A stretch of 64,000 nucleotides of DNA from Streptomyces sp. RKAG290 (GCF_023701695.1 NZ_JAJOZC010000001.1:2852001-2916000); one strand, 5' to 3'; positions 50,308 through 59,782 are shown, counted from the first letter of the stretch. Made by a program: numbers and translations. Notes: generated from the sequence alone by a model not told the origin.

Positions 50308-51717
50308 TCACGCGACGGCGACGTCCCGCGGGCCCCGGGCCCGCCGGACCATCAGCGCCATCAGTGCCGCCACCGCGCACAGCGCCCCCGCCGCGTACCA
50401 GACCACGTCGTACGAGCCGAAGCGGTCACGCGCCACCCCGCCCAGGAACGCCACCAGCGCCGCACCCACCTGGTGGGAAGCGAGGACCCAGCCGAAGACG
50501 ACCGCACTGTCCTGGCCGTACTGCTCCCGGCACAGGGCCAGCGTCGGCGGGACCGTGGCGACCCAGTCGAGGCCGTAGAACACGATGAAGAAGACCATCG
50601 GGGGATGCACGGCCGGTGCCATCAGGATCGGCAGGAACAGCAGCGAGACCCCGCGCAGCGCGTAGTAGACGGCCAGCAGCCGGCGGGCGTCGAAGCGGTC
50701 GGTGAGCCAGCCCGAGAAGACCGTGCCGATGATGTCGAAGACCCCGATGACGGCGAGCAGTGACGCCGCGGCGGTGATGGGCATGTGGTGGTCGTGCGCC
50801 GAGGGCACGAAGTGCGTGCGGATCAGGCCGTTGGTCGAGGCTCCGCAGATGGCGAAGGACCCGGCCAGCAGCCAGAACGGTCCGGTGCGGGCGGCGTCGA
50901 GCAGCACGCGTACGGTCCGCCTCGCCGCTCCCCGTGCGGGCGCGGGCTTGTCCGCGTACTCCCCGCCGTACGGGGCCAGGCCCACATCGGCCGGATGGTC
51001 GCGCATCAGGAACCAGACGAACGGGACGACGGCCAGGGCGGCAAGCGCGACGGTCACCGAGGCCGGGCGCCAGCCGTGTCTGTCGACGATCCAGGCGCAG
51101 AGCGGGAGGAACACCAGCTGGCCCGACGCGCCGGCCGCGGTGAGGATGCCGGTGACCAGGCCACGGCGGGCGACGAACCAGCGGTTGGTGACCGTGGCGG
51201 AGAACGCCATCGCCATCGACCCGGTGCCGAGGCCGACGAGCAGCCCCCAGTAGAGCATCAGCTGCCAGGCCGCCGTCATCCAGACGCTGGCCAGCGCCCC
51301 GGCCGCGACCGCGCTGAGGGCGACGACCACGACCCGGCGGATGCCGAACCGGTCCATCAGCGCGGCGGCGAACGGCGCGGTGAGCCCGTACAGCGCCATG
51401 TCGAGGGAGACGGCGAGGCCGATCTCCCCGCGCGACCAGTCGAACTCCGTGTGGAGGGGGTCGATCAGCAGGCCGGGAAGGGAGTTGAAGGCGGCGCCGC
51501 CGATGATCGTCACAAAGGTGACGGCGGCGACGATCCAGGCACGGTGGATACGCGGTCGCTGCCGCACCCCGGGGGTGCTCGGTCGGCGCCGCGCCCCGGG
51601 GAGGCGCGGCCGGTGCCGCGTCTCGGGAACGCGCGGCCGGCTCCGCACCTCGGGGGCGGTCCGTCGGCGGCCGTCCCGGGCGGAACTCTCGCTCGTCTGT
51701 GTCACGTCGCCCAGCAT
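50308..51717 (-). CDS. MFS transporter with repeat-rich N-terminus
   Basis: 469 residues with twelve predicted helices; the MFS loop DRFGIRRVVVV follows helix 2. The type is that of oxalate/monocarboxylate permeases (OFA/MCT-like): FDWSRGEIGLAVSLDMALYG and NRWFVARRGLVTGILTAAGA. The first 55 residues are an Arg/Pro-rich tail of about four 9-residue repeats (RSRPRVPE, RHRPRLPG, RRRPSTPG, RQRPRIHR) absent from usual members. It could import the catabolic substrate; no operator copy is seen at its start. It converges on the flavin reductase gene. Confidence 0.85.
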   Translation of the reverse strand: MLGDVTQTSESSARDGRRRTAPEVRSRPRVPETRHRPRLPGARRRPSTPGVRQRPRIHRAWIVAAVTFVTIIGGAAFNSLPGLLIDPLHTEFDWSRGEIGLAVSLDMALYGLTAPFAAALMDRFGIRRVVVVALSAVAAGALASVWMTAAWQLMLYWGLLVGLGTGSMAMAFSATVTNRWFVARRGLVTGILTAAGASGQLVFLPLCAWIVDRHGWRPASVTVALAALAVVPFVWFLMRDHPADVGLAPYGGEYADKPAPARGAARRTVRVLLDAARTGPFWLLAGSFAICGASTNGLIRTHFVPSAHDHHMPITAAASLLAVIGVFDIIGTVFSGWLTDRFDARRLLAVYYALRGVSLLFLPILMAPAVHPPMVFFIVFYGLDWVATVPPTLALCREQYGQDSAVVFGWVLASHQVGAALVAFLGGVARDRFGSYDVVWYAAGALCAVAALMALMVRRARGPRDVAVA

Positions 51718-51914
51718 CCGGTCAGCGCCGTTCCCCCACGAGTGGCCCGAGGGACATGGTTCGCAGGGATCGGGCCATGAGGGGTGCTACCTGGCCCCTC
51801 CGCTCCCGACCCGTCTTCCGGTGGCGCGTACGATTTCCGTCCACCGGCGGCCGGAAGCGCGCGTGAGTGCTCGCGCATCCGTGCGCCGGCAGACCAGCGC
51901 ACACGTCCTCCAGG

Positions 51915-52358
51915 TCATCCAGATGCAGCGGGCCGAGGACCGGGCGCGGGCGAAGCAGCCCGGGCGGCCCGGGCGGTCACGCGCGCCGCCGCCGCGTGCA
52001 CACCCCAGGCGGCGGCCGCACCCACCGCGTACCAGAACAGGTCGGGCGCGTTGAACGTCGAGCCGAGCACCAGCCGCGCCACCGCACTGTGCCGGGAGAG
52101 GTCCGCGGGCACCCCGGTCAGCTGGAACAGCTCGACCGCCCAGCTGAGCACCAGCCCCGCTGCTGCCACGGCGAACGGACGGGCGCGGGGCGCGCACAGC
52201 GCGAAGAGGGCGCAGATCAGGACCGTATAGAGCGCGTCCCCGGCGTACTTGGCGGGGGCGCCGTCCGCCACGGTACGTACCCCGAGGCCGGCCGCGACCG
52301 TCAGCGCGGCCGCACCCGCCGCCGCGAACCGGGCCCGGCAGGCGCGTCGCCCCGTCAT
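51915..52358 (-). CDS. DUF2809 family membrane protein
   Basis: 147 residues, ATG 52358 overlapping the upstream MFS gene stop by four bases (ATGA). About four helices; AKYAGDALYTVLICALFALCAP and WAVELFQLTGVPADL are typical of DUF2809 (VanZ-like). The C-terminus is Ala/Arg/Pro-rich. Translationally coupled to the frameshifted MFS gene. No function is known. Confidence 0.78.
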   Translation of the reverse strand: MTGRRACRARFAAAGAAALTVAAGLGVRTVADGAPAKYAGDALYTVLICALFALCAPRARPFAVAAAGLVLSWAVELFQLTGVPADLSRHSAVARLVLGSTFNAPDLFWYAVGAAAAWGVHAAAARVTARAARAASPAPGPRPAASG

Positions 52359-53622
52359 CGGATCCGTTCCAGCCGCCGGATCGGCCGGGCAGCCAGCAGC
52401 ACGCCCACGGCCAGTATGTTGATCACCGCTCCGGCGAGCAGCACCTGCGGTGCGCCCACCCGGTCCGCGACCGGCCCGGCCAGCGCCCGGCCCGCCGCCA
52501 GCATCAGCAAGGATCCGGCCACGTCGTAGGCGTGCAGCCGGTTCAGCGCCTCCGGGGGCACCTGCGTCTGGACGGTCGTCGACCACATGACCAGCCAGAA
52601 CGCGAACGCCGCGCCCGCCACGAACTGCCCGGCCCCCAGGGCGGGCACGGGCAGTCCCAGCCCCAGCACCAGCAGGTTCACGCAGACCCCGGTCAGCGCC
52701 ACGGCGCCGGCCGCCAGCGGGCGGCGCGGCCGCAGCCGCAGGGCGAGGAGGCCGCCGACGACGCTGCCCGCGCCGTTCACCGCCATCATCGCGCCGTACG
52801 TCCCCGAGCCGTGCGCCTCGGTGATCTCGACGGCGGTCAGCGGGAGCATCGGCCCGAGCACGCTGAAGCCGTACACCGTCCAGATCGCGATCACTCCCCA
52901 CAGCCAGCTGCGCGCCCTGAACTCACGCCAGCCGTCCACGAGTTCGGCGACGAACGTACCGCGCGGCGCCTCGTCCGACGGGGCCGGGGCGAGCCGCAGC
53001 AGGAAGAGGCAGGCACCGGAGACCAGGAACGTCGAGGCGTTCGCCGCGTAGACCGCACCGGCACTCGCCAGCCCGACGAGGAGGCCCGCGAACGCCGGGC
53101 CGGCCATGGTCATCAGCGCCTCGGACACCCGCAGCACCGCGTTGGCGCGCTGCACGTCCGAGGCCACCCGCGGCACCGTCGAGGCGACTCCCGGCTGGAA
53201 GAGGGCCGCCCCACCCCGGCCACCGCGCTCAGCGCGTACACCGCCCACAGCGGCGGGTTGCCGGTCGCGAACGAGACCGCGAGCGCCGAGGCCCCGATCA
53301 GCCGCAGCGCGTCGGCGATGATCATCATCCGGCGCGGGGTGAACCGGTCGGCCAGCACGCCGCCGAAGAGCACGAACAGCGCCAGCGGGCCCATCCAGGC
53401 GGCCAGCGCGTACCCCACCGAGGAGTGCGGGCGCCCGGCACCCAGCAGACCGGCGGTGAGCGCCACCGGGATCATCCCGTCGCCGAAGAGTGCCGCGGTA
53501 CGGGCCACGAAGAAGAGCCGGAAGTTTCGGTTCCAGAGCCGGTCGGACCCGGCGGACAGGGACGACAGCGGGGACAGCGGGAGCAAGGGGGGCGAATCGC
53601 ACAAAGCGCTCTCGCGGTCCAC
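52355..53622 (-). pseudogene. MFS transporter gene with one-base frameshift
   Basis: Drug-efflux-type MFS. The N-terminal part (RLWNRNFRLFFVARTAALFGDGMIPVAL...VLADRFTPRRMMIIADALRL...YALSAVAGVG) is in a different frame from the rest (AALFQPGVASTVPRVASDVQRANAVLRVSEAL...). The break is at the C-run 53209-53212; one extra G on the coding strand joins them as VGAALFQPG. It would then have about 400 residues and twelve helices. The start is uncertain: GTG 53622 is one candidate. The DUF2809 gene follows. Real loss of function or base-call error. Confidence 0.8.
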
Positions 53623-53683
53623 GGCGGGAATGAGTGCGTGGTCTGCTGACTTTTCCTTCACACCGATGACATGTATCAGCTTA

Positions 53684-53695
53684 TGGTCTATACCA
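53684..53695. promoter_or_regulatory. GntR/HutC-type (dre-like) operator
   Basis: TGGTCTATACCA is one base from the core of the DasR dre site, TGGTCTAGACCA, and fits the general GntR-HutC form. It lies 24 bp before the GlxA-type gene and between it and the divergent MFS gene, so it can control both. Whether DasR or another GntR protein binds is unknown. Confidence 0.55.
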
Positions 53696-53718
53696 GCTAG
53701 AGGTGAAGGGAGTCCGCC

Positions 53719-54714
53719 GTGCCGCACCGCGTCGTCGTCCTGGCCCTCGATGGGCTGCTCCCCTTCGAACTGGGCATCCCCCAAAGGATCTTCGGCCTCT
53801 CGCGCGCTGCCGAGCCGTCGGGCCGCCGGGGTCCGAAGCTGTACGAAGTCGTGACCTGTTCGGTCCGCCCGCCGGGCCCCGTCCGCACCGACGCGGACTT
53901 CACGATCACCGTCGAGCACGGCCCGGAGATCCTCGCCACCGCCGACACCGTGGTGATCCCCGCCAGTTACGAGCTCGGCCCCGTCCACACGGAGGGCCGG
54001 CTGACCGACGAGCTCGTCGCGGCGTTCGCGTACATCAGACCCGGCACCCGGATGGTCTCCATCTGCACCGGCAGCTACGTGCTGGCCGCGGCCGGATACC
54101 TGGACGGGCGCCCCGCCACCACGCACTGGGCGTCCGCCGACCACTTCCAGGAGCTGTTCCCCGCCGTCCGGGTCGATCCCGACGTCCTGTTCATCGACGA
54201 CGGGGACGTCCTGACCTCGGCCGGGGTCGCCGCCGGCATCGACCTCTGCCTGCACATCGTGCGCCGGGACCACGGCACGGCCGTCGCCAACGACGTCGCC
54301 CGCCGCACCGTCGTACCGCCGCACCGCGACGGCGGTCAGGCCCAGTACATCCAGCGCCCGGTCCCCGACGCCCAGCTCGCCGGCACGACCACCGCACGGG
54401 CCTGGGCGCTCGGGCGGCTGGAGCGGCCGATCCTGCTGCGCGACATGGCGCAGCAGGAGTCGATGAGCGTACGGACGTTCACCCGCCGGTTCCGTGAGGA
54501 GGTCGGGGTCAGCCCCGTCCAGTGGCTGACCCAGCAGCGGGTGGAGCTGGCCCGCCGGCTGCTGGAGTCCACCGACCTGTCGATCGACCGCGTCGCACGC
54601 GATGCCGGTTTCGGGACACCCACCTCGCTCCGGCAGCATCTGCAGGCGGCGCTGGGGGTGTCGCCGACGGTGTACCGGCGGACGTTCCGCTCGACGGCCG
54701 GCAACCGCGCCTGA
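53719..54714 (+). CDS. GlxA-type AraC-family regulator with DJ-1/PfpI domain
   Basis: 331 residues from GTG 53719 (GAAGGGAG upstream). N-terminal DJ-1/PfpI domain (1-185) with VSICTGSYVLAAAGYLDG, the cysteine elbow, and C-terminal AraC DNA-binding domain (about 225-325): VRTFTRRFREEVGVSPVQWLTQQRVELARRLLEST and two helix-turn-helices. Family members often control metabolic or stress genes in response to small amides. It is divergent from the MFS/DUF2809 operon, a likely target. Confidence 0.9.
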   Translation: MPHRVVVLALDGLLPFELGIPQRIFGLSRAAEPSGRRGPKLYEVVTCSVRPPGPVRTDADFTITVEHGPEILATADTVVIPASYELGPVHTEGRLTDELVAAFAYIRPGTRMVSICTGSYVLAAAGYLDGRPATTHWASADHFQELFPAVRVDPDVLFIDDGDVLTSAGVAAGIDLCLHIVRRDHGTAVANDVARRTVVPPHRDGGQAQYIQRPVPDAQLAGTTTARAWALGRLERPILLRDMAQQESMSVRTFTRRFREEVGVSPVQWLTQQRVELARRLLESTDLSIDRVARDAGFGTPTSLRQHLQAALGVSPTVYRRTFRSTAGNRA

Positions 54715-54728
54715 CGCGCCCGGCTCCT

Positions 54729-55778
54729 TCAGAAGACCAGCACGCCGCGCGCCACCCGCCCGTGGTGCGCGTCGTCCGCCGCCTTGGCGAAGTCCTCCAC
54801 CGGGTAGGTCTCGGTGACCAGTTCGTCCAGCAGCAGCCGGCCCTCCCGGTACAGGTCCGCGTACAGGGCGATGTCCCGCTGCGGGCGCGAGGAGCCGTAG
54901 CGGCAGCCCAGGATCGACTTGTCCAGGTACATCGACGAGACGAGGAAGGACGCCTCCGCCGTCGCCGCCGGCACCCCCAGCAGGACGGCCTGGCCGTGCC
55001 GGTCGAGCAGGTCGATCGCGGTGCGGATGAGCTCGGTGCGGCCCACGCACTCGAAGGCGTGGTCGGCGCCGCTCGGCAGGATCTCCCGGACGCCGTCCGC
55101 CGAGGTCAGGAAGTGCGTGGCGCCGAACTGCCGCGCCACCGCCTCCTTTTCCGGGTTGGAGTCGACCGCGACGATGGTCAGCGCGCCGGCGATCCGCGCC
55201 CCCTGGATCACGTTGAGCCCGATGCCGCCGGTGCCGATCACGACGACGCTCTCGCCGCGGTCGACCTTGGCCCGGTTCAGTACGGCTCCGACTCCCGTGA
55301 GCACCCCGCAGCCGATCAGCGCCGCCGAGGTGAGCGGCAGGTCCACCGGGATCCTCACCGCCTGCACGGCCTTGACCAGGGTCCGTTCGGCGAAGGCCGA
55401 GTTGGACGCGAACTGGTACAGCGGCTTCCCGCCCCGCGAGAACGGCTGCCCCGGCATCCCGATCGCCTTGCGGCACATCGTCGGCCGGCCCCGGTCGCAC
55501 TGTGCGCACGCCCCGCAGCTGGCCAGGGTGGACAGCGACACGTGGTCGCCGGGCGCCACATGGCTCACGCCCGCGCCGACCGCCTCGACCACGCCGGCGC
55601 CCTCGTGCCCGAGCACCACCGGCAGCGGGAAGGGGATCGTCCCGTCGATCACCGACAGATCGCTGTGGCAGAGCCCGGCCGCGGCGACCGCCACCAGCAC
55701 CTCGCCGGGTCCCGGATCACGTATCTCCAGGTCGTCGACGACCTCGGTCCGTTTGCCGTCGAAGACGACGCCTCTCAT
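54729..55778 (-). CDS. Zinc-dependent alcohol dehydrogenase (class III-like)
   Basis: 349-residue medium-chain dehydrogenase. Catalytic zinc ligands in GLCHSDLSV and GHEGAGVVEAVG; structural-zinc cysteines CGACAQCDRGRPTMC; NAD-binding VVVIGTGGIGLNVIQGARIAGA. It resembles Zn-dependent dehydrogenases in the class used for mycothiol- or CoA-linked alcohols. ATG 55778 overlaps the upstream acyl-CoA dehydrogenase stop by four bases (ATGA), so the two are coupled. It probably oxidises a hydroxy intermediate of the pathway. Confidence 0.87.
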   Translation of the reverse strand: MRGVVFDGKRTEVVDDLEIRDPGPGEVLVAVAAAGLCHSDLSVIDGTIPFPLPVVLGHEGAGVVEAVGAGVSHVAPGDHVSLSTLASCGACAQCDRGRPTMCRKAIGMPGQPFSRGGKPLYQFASNSAFAERTLVKAVQAVRIPVDLPLTSAALIGCGVLTGVGAVLNRAKVDRGESVVVIGTGGIGLNVIQGARIAGALTIVAVDSNPEKEAVARQFGATHFLTSADGVREILPSGADHAFECVGRTELIRTAIDLLDRHGQAVLLGVPAATAEASFLVSSMYLDKSILGCRYGSSRPQRDIALYADLYREGRLLLDELVTETYPVEDFAKAADDAHHGRVARGVLVF

Positions 55779-56977
55779 CTCGGCTCCCTCGGTAGGCCGA
55801 GCACGCGCTCGGCGATGATGTTCCGCTGGATCTCGTCCGAGCCGCCGTAGATGGTGTCGGACCGGGTGAACAGGAACAGGCGCTGTGCCTCGCTGAGTTC
55901 GTACGGTGCGCCGGATGACCAGTCGTACGGGCCGACGGCTGCGGCCGCGCCCCTGACCTCCACGGCGAGTTCGCCCAGGCGCTTGTGCCAGCCGCCCCAG
56001 AGCAGCTTCGCGACGCTGGGGGCGCCGGGGTCGCCTTCGGTGCCGAGGGTGCGCAGGGCGTTCCAGCGCATCGTGCGCAGTTCCGCCCACTGGCGCACGA
56101 GCCGCTCGCGCAGGACCGGGTCGGTGACCGCGCCGGTGGCCACGGCGGCCTTGACCACCCGGTCGAGTTCGGCGGCGAACCCGATCTGCTGGACGAGCGT
56201 GGAGACCCCGCGCTCCAGGGCCAGCAGGCCCATGGCGACGGACCAGCCGTTGCCCTCCCCGCCGACCACCTCCTCGGCGTACGCCCCGTCGAAGAAGACC
56301 TCGTTGAACTCGCTGGTCCCCGACATCTGGCGGATCGGCCGCACCTCGACCCGGCCCGGCTGGTCCATCGGCACCAGCAGGAACGACAGCCCGTGGTGGC
56401 GCCGCGAACCGGGCTCGGTGCGGGCCAGCACGAAGCACCAGTCGGCGTCCCGGGCGAGCGACGTCCAGATCTTCTGACCCGTCACACGGTGTCCGCCGCG
56501 CTCCGTGTCCCGTACCGCCGCCGTGCGCACCCCGGCCAGGTCCGAACCGGCGCCAGGCTCGCTGTACCCCTGGCACCACAGGGTCTCGCCGCGTGCGACG
56601 GGCGGCAGGAAGCGGCGCTGCTGCTCCCTGCTGCCGTACGCGATGAGGGTGGGGGCGAGCAGGTTCTCGCCGATGTGGCCGGCCCGGGCCGGGGCGCGCA
56701 GCCGGGCGTACTCCTCCGCCCACACGACCTGTTGGGTGAGGGTGGCCCGGCGGTTGCCGTGCGGTTCGGTGCCCGCGCCGCCGTCCTCCCAGCCGAGGCC
56801 GATCCAGCCGCCGCCGCCGAGCTCCCGCTCCCAGGCGCGGCGGATCGCGGCACCCTCGCGCTCACCGCCCGCGCCGTCGCCGCCTTCCGCCGCGTACTCG
56901 CCGACGAGGTGGGCCTCCAGCCAGCTGCGGGCTTCCGCGCGGAACGCGGCGTCGTCGGGGCCGAAGCTGAAGTCCAC
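55775..56977 (-). CDS. Acyl-CoA dehydrogenase
   Basis: 400 residues from GTG 56977 (GGAGG six bases upstream). Flavin motifs WCQGYSEPGAGSDLAGV and QKIWTSLARDADW; C-terminal TIYGGSDEIQRNIIAERVLGLP. In the helix where MCAD has its catalytic Glu (YEGT) this protein has YGGS, so the catalytic base must lie elsewhere or in a partner subunit. Coupled to the alcohol dehydrogenase downstream and probably read from the operator at 58148-58162 through the SDR gene, despite intervening repeats. Confidence 0.87.
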   Translation of the reverse strand: MDFSFGPDDAAFRAEARSWLEAHLVGEYAAEGGDGAGGEREGAAIRRAWERELGGGGWIGLGWEDGGAGTEPHGNRRATLTQQVVWAEEYARLRAPARAGHIGENLLAPTLIAYGSREQQRRFLPPVARGETLWCQGYSEPGAGSDLAGVRTAAVRDTERGGHRVTGQKIWTSLARDADWCFVLARTEPGSRRHHGLSFLLVPMDQPGRVEVRPIRQMSGTSEFNEVFFDGAYAEEVVGGEGNGWSVAMGLLALERGVSTLVQQIGFAAELDRVVKAAVATGAVTDPVLRERLVRQWAELRTMRWNALRTLGTEGDPGAPSVAKLLWGGWHKRLGELAVEVRGAAAAVGPYDWSSGAPYELSEAQRLFLFTRSDTIYGGSDEIQRNIIAERVLGLPREPR

Positions 56978-57020
56978 GCTGCCTCCTGTCTGCCAGGGGC
57001 TCCGCCCCCGGAACCCCGCG

Positions 57021-57214
57021 CCTCGATCGCCGGCGGGGCTGGATGGTGTGCCTGTGCTCAAGCCCGTCCGGCGATTGAGGACCGCGGGGGCGAAATCAAG
57101 CCCGTCCGGCGATTGAGGACCGGGGTCCGGGGCAGCGCCCCGGCGACGCCGCCGCGCACCCGGCAACCGGGGGCTCCGCCCCGGACCCCCGCTCCTCAAT
57201 CGCCGGAGGGGCTG
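57021..57214. repeat. Cluster of four dispersed repeats with a long hairpin
   Basis: Four copies of the ATCGCCGG-N-GGGCT element (57021-57042, 57059-57082, 57098-57120, 57191-57214), two in each orientation. Between the last two, GGGGTCCGGGGCAGCGCCCC and a matching downstream block can form a long hairpin (57122-57189). The last copy supplies the stop codon of the SDR gene. Confidence 0.72.
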
Positions 57215-58125
57215 GATGTGCGGCGCGCGGCCTTCGCCGCGGCTGCCATTTCCTCCAGCTGCGCCAGCATCGGCATCGGGTCGGTCCCCACCGTCCCCGG
57301 CAGGAAGTCCGCGATGCGCTCCGGCGTCCACGGCGCCCCCTCCGCGTACCCGGCGCGCAGCTCCCTCGGCTGGGCCCAGACCGCGATCTTCGGGCCCGCG
57401 ATCGTGTACACCTGGCCCGTGATGCCCTCCGCACGGGCGCGCTCACTGAGCAGGTAGACGACGAGTGCCGCCACGTCCTCCGGCTCGCCGATCTCCTTGA
57501 GCTCCATGGGAACGTTCGCGGACATCCGGGTGCGCGCCACCGGCGCGACCGCGTTCGCCGTGACGCCGTACTTGTGCAGGCCCAGCGCCGCGCTGCGGAC
57601 CAGCGAGATGATCCCGCCCTTCGCCGCGCTGTAGTTCGCCTGGGCCACGCTGCCCTGGTGGTTGCCGCTGGTGAAGCCGATCAGCGTGCCGGCGCCCTCC
57701 TGCTTGCGCATCACCGCCGAAGCGGCCCGGAAGACGGTGAACGTGCCCTTGAGGTGGGTGGCGACCACCGGGTCCCACTCCTCCTCGGACATGTTGAACA
57801 GCATCCGTTCCCGCAGGATCCCGGCCACGCAGACGACCCCGTCGATCCGGCCGAACCGCGCGAGCGCCGTGTCCACCACCCGCTGCCCGCCGGCCATGGT
57901 GGAGATGTCGTCCGCCACCGCGACCGCCTCGCCGCCCGCCGCGACGATCTCCTTGACGACGGACTCGGCTATCTCACTGGCGGGTTCGCCGCCCTCGACG
58001 GAGACGCCGTAGTCGTTGACCACGACTCTCGCCCCCTCCGCCGCCGCGGCGAGCGCGACGGCGCGCCCGATGCCACGCCCGGCACCCGTGACGGCCACGA
58101 CTTTGCCTGCCAAGAAGTTCCCCAT
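57196..58125 (-). CDS. SDR family oxidoreductase with C-terminal extension
   Basis: 309 residues. Cofactor motif VVAVTGAGRGIGRAVAL, VAGILRERMLFNMSEEEWDPVV, catalytic FTSGNHQGSVAQANYSAAKGGI. It resembles 3-hydroxyacyl-CoA dehydrogenase SDRs of the 17-beta-HSD4 type, with about 70 residues beyond the core. The last six residues (SSPSGD) come from the dispersed repeat at 57191-57214, so its end differs from an ancestral form. It is first in the operon with the acyl-CoA and alcohol dehydrogenases. Confidence 0.85.
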   Translation of the reverse strand: MGNFLAGKVVAVTGAGRGIGRAVALAAAAEGARVVVNDYGVSVEGGEPASEIAESVVKEIVAAGGEAVAVADDISTMAGGQRVVDTALARFGRIDGVVCVAGILRERMLFNMSEEEWDPVVATHLKGTFTVFRAASAVMRKQEGAGTLIGFTSGNHQGSVAQANYSAAKGGIISLVRSAALGLHKYGVTANAVAPVARTRMSANVPMELKEIGEPEDVAALVVYLLSERARAEGITGQVYTIAGPKIAVWAQPRELRAGYAEGAPWTPERIADFLPGTVGTDPMPMLAQLEEMAAAAKAARRTSSPSGD

Positions 58126-58147
58126 GCCCGGCCCCTTCCCGCGGTTT

Positions 58148-58162
58148 CTGACGGACCGTTAG
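58148..58162. promoter_or_regulatory. Catabolic-regulon operator, copy 9 (divergent)
   Basis: CTGACGGACCGTTAG has one mismatch. It lies 23 bp before the SDR start and 47 bp before the divergent cyclase start, serving both. Confidence 0.72.
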
Positions 58163-58208
58163 ATTCTATGGGTCATCAGGTCCACCGGCACAAGCCCCAG
58201 GAGGCTCC

Positions 58209-59135
58209 ATGTCACTGCCGGCCGAGTTCCACGACATCGCCAAGCGCGTGAACAACTGGGGCCGTTGGGGCGCGGACGACGAGATCGGGACGCTCAACCT
58301 CGTCACCGACGAGGTCGTACGGGAGGCGGCGGCCACCGTCCGCACCGGGCAGCGGATCCCGCTCGCGCTGCCGCTCCAGCAGGACGGCGTACAGAACGGG
58401 CTCATCCCGGGGCGGATCAATCCGCTGCACACCATGGTCCAGATCAACCAGGAGCTGTTCGGTCCGGGCACCGTCGCCACCAGCGACGACACCGCGGTCC
58501 TGAGCCTGCAGACCGCCACCCACTGGGACGCCCTCACCCACGCCTCGCACTCGGGGAAGATCTACAACGGCCGGCCGGCCGACACCATCACCGCGCACGG
58601 CGGCGCCCGGTTCAGCGGCATCGACAAGGCCCCGCACATCGTCTCGCGCGGGGTGCTGCTGGATGTGGCCCGCGCCCACGGCGTGGACCGGCTGCCCGGC
58701 GGCCACGCCGTCACCCCCGAGGACCTGGACGCGGCCGAGGAGCTGGCCGGGGTCCGGGTGAGGGCCGGAGACATCGTGCTCGTGCGGACCGGGCAGGTGC
58801 AGGTGTATCTGACCGGCGACAAGAACGCGTACGGCTATCCGTCACCGGGTCTGTCGATCCGGACACCGGAGTGGTTCCGGGCCCGCGACGTGGCCGCGGT
58901 CGCCAACGACACGCTGACCTTCGAGATCTTCCCGCCGGAGATCGAGGATCTGTGGCTGGGGGTGCACGCGCTGGACCTCGTCGAGATGGGCATGCTCCAG
59001 GGCCAGAACTGGAATCTGGAGAAGTTGTCCACAGCCTGTGCGGAGTCGAACCGCTACGGCTTTCTGCTCTCCGCCATGCCGGAGCCCTTCATCGGCGCCA
59101 CCGGTACACCGGTCGCGCCGGTCGCGATCCTCTGA
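58209..59135 (+). CDS. Cyclase-family metal-dependent hydrolase
   Basis: 308 residues of the PF04199 (kynurenine formamidase-like) family. The metal motif reads ATHWDALTHASHSG, and the GRWGADDEIGTLNLVT start and LVRTGQVQVYL block are typical. Members hydrolyse amides or lactones, or open rings. ATG 58209 has AGGAGGC upstream. It is divergent from the SDR operon and shares operator copy 9, suggesting it hydrolyses a lactone in the same pathway. Confidence 0.87.
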   Translation: MSLPAEFHDIAKRVNNWGRWGADDEIGTLNLVTDEVVREAAATVRTGQRIPLALPLQQDGVQNGLIPGRINPLHTMVQINQELFGPGTVATSDDTAVLSLQTATHWDALTHASHSGKIYNGRPADTITAHGGARFSGIDKAPHIVSRGVLLDVARAHGVDRLPGGHAVTPEDLDAAEELAGVRVRAGDIVLVRTGQVQVYLTGDKNAYGYPSPGLSIRTPEWFRARDVAAVANDTLTFEIFPPEIEDLWLGVHALDLVEMGMLQGQNWNLEKLSTACAESNRYGFLLSAMPEPFIGATGTPVAPVAIL

Positions 59136-59227
59136 GCGGCAGCCCCGGCCCCACCCCGGCCGCTACCGCGGACGTGGGCCCGCACGCGACGGGCCCCTGT
59201 GCGCGCGGCGGGGGCACGACGAAAGAC

Positions 59228-59782
59228 TCAGGCCCGGTGGGTGACCGCGCGCGGCGGCTCGTACGCGCCGCCCGCCTCGCGCCCGGCGGCGTCACAGCCG
59301 CCGGTGTCGCACTCCGCTGCACCCGGCGCGCCCAGCCCGAGGGCGCCGGGCTGCATCTGTACCTGGATCAGCGGGATGCCCCGGTCCACCTCGCACCAGA
59401 TGCGCTTGCCCGCACCCTCCGGCTGCCAGCCCCAGCGGTCGGCCAGGCCGTCCACCAGCTCCAGGCCCCGGCCGCCGGTGTCCTCGCCCTCCGCGTGCCG
59501 CTGCTGCGGCGGGCGGCAGCTGGTGTCGGCGACCTCGACCCGGACGGTCCCGGCGTTCCCCGGGGCTCCCGTCGAGCCGAACAGCATGCGCAGCACGGCC
59601 GGACAGCCGGTGTGCACGACCGCGTTGGTGACCAGCTCCGAGATCAGCAGGATGAGCGTCTCGGCCAGCGGCTCGTCGTCCCTTATCCCGGACCCGACCA
59701 GCCTGGACCGGGCCCATCTGCGGGCCCGCCCGACCTCCGCGGGGTCGGCCCCGACCTCCAACTGAACCTGAAGCACCTGCAC
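59228..59782 (-). CDS. ATP-binding protein, RsbW-like HATPase
   Basis: 184-residue histidine-kinase-like ATPase of the anti-sigma type: ETLILLISELVTNAVVHTG (N box), VRVEVADTSC (G1), GRGLELVDGLADRWGW (G2). The C-terminal 40 residues are Gly/Ala-rich. In Streptomyces such proteins regulate sigma factors or pair with regulator modules. ATG 59782 start. It stands between the cyclase gene and a non-coding region. Confidence 0.87.
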   Translation of the reverse strand: MQVLQVQLEVGADPAEVGRARRWARSRLVGSGIRDDEPLAETLILLISELVTNAVVHTGCPAVLRMLFGSTGAPGNAGTVRVEVADTSCRPPQQRHAEGEDTGGRGLELVDGLADRWGWQPEGAGKRIWCEVDRGIPLIQVQMQPGALGLGAPGAAECDTGGCDAAGREAGGAYEPPRAVTHRA

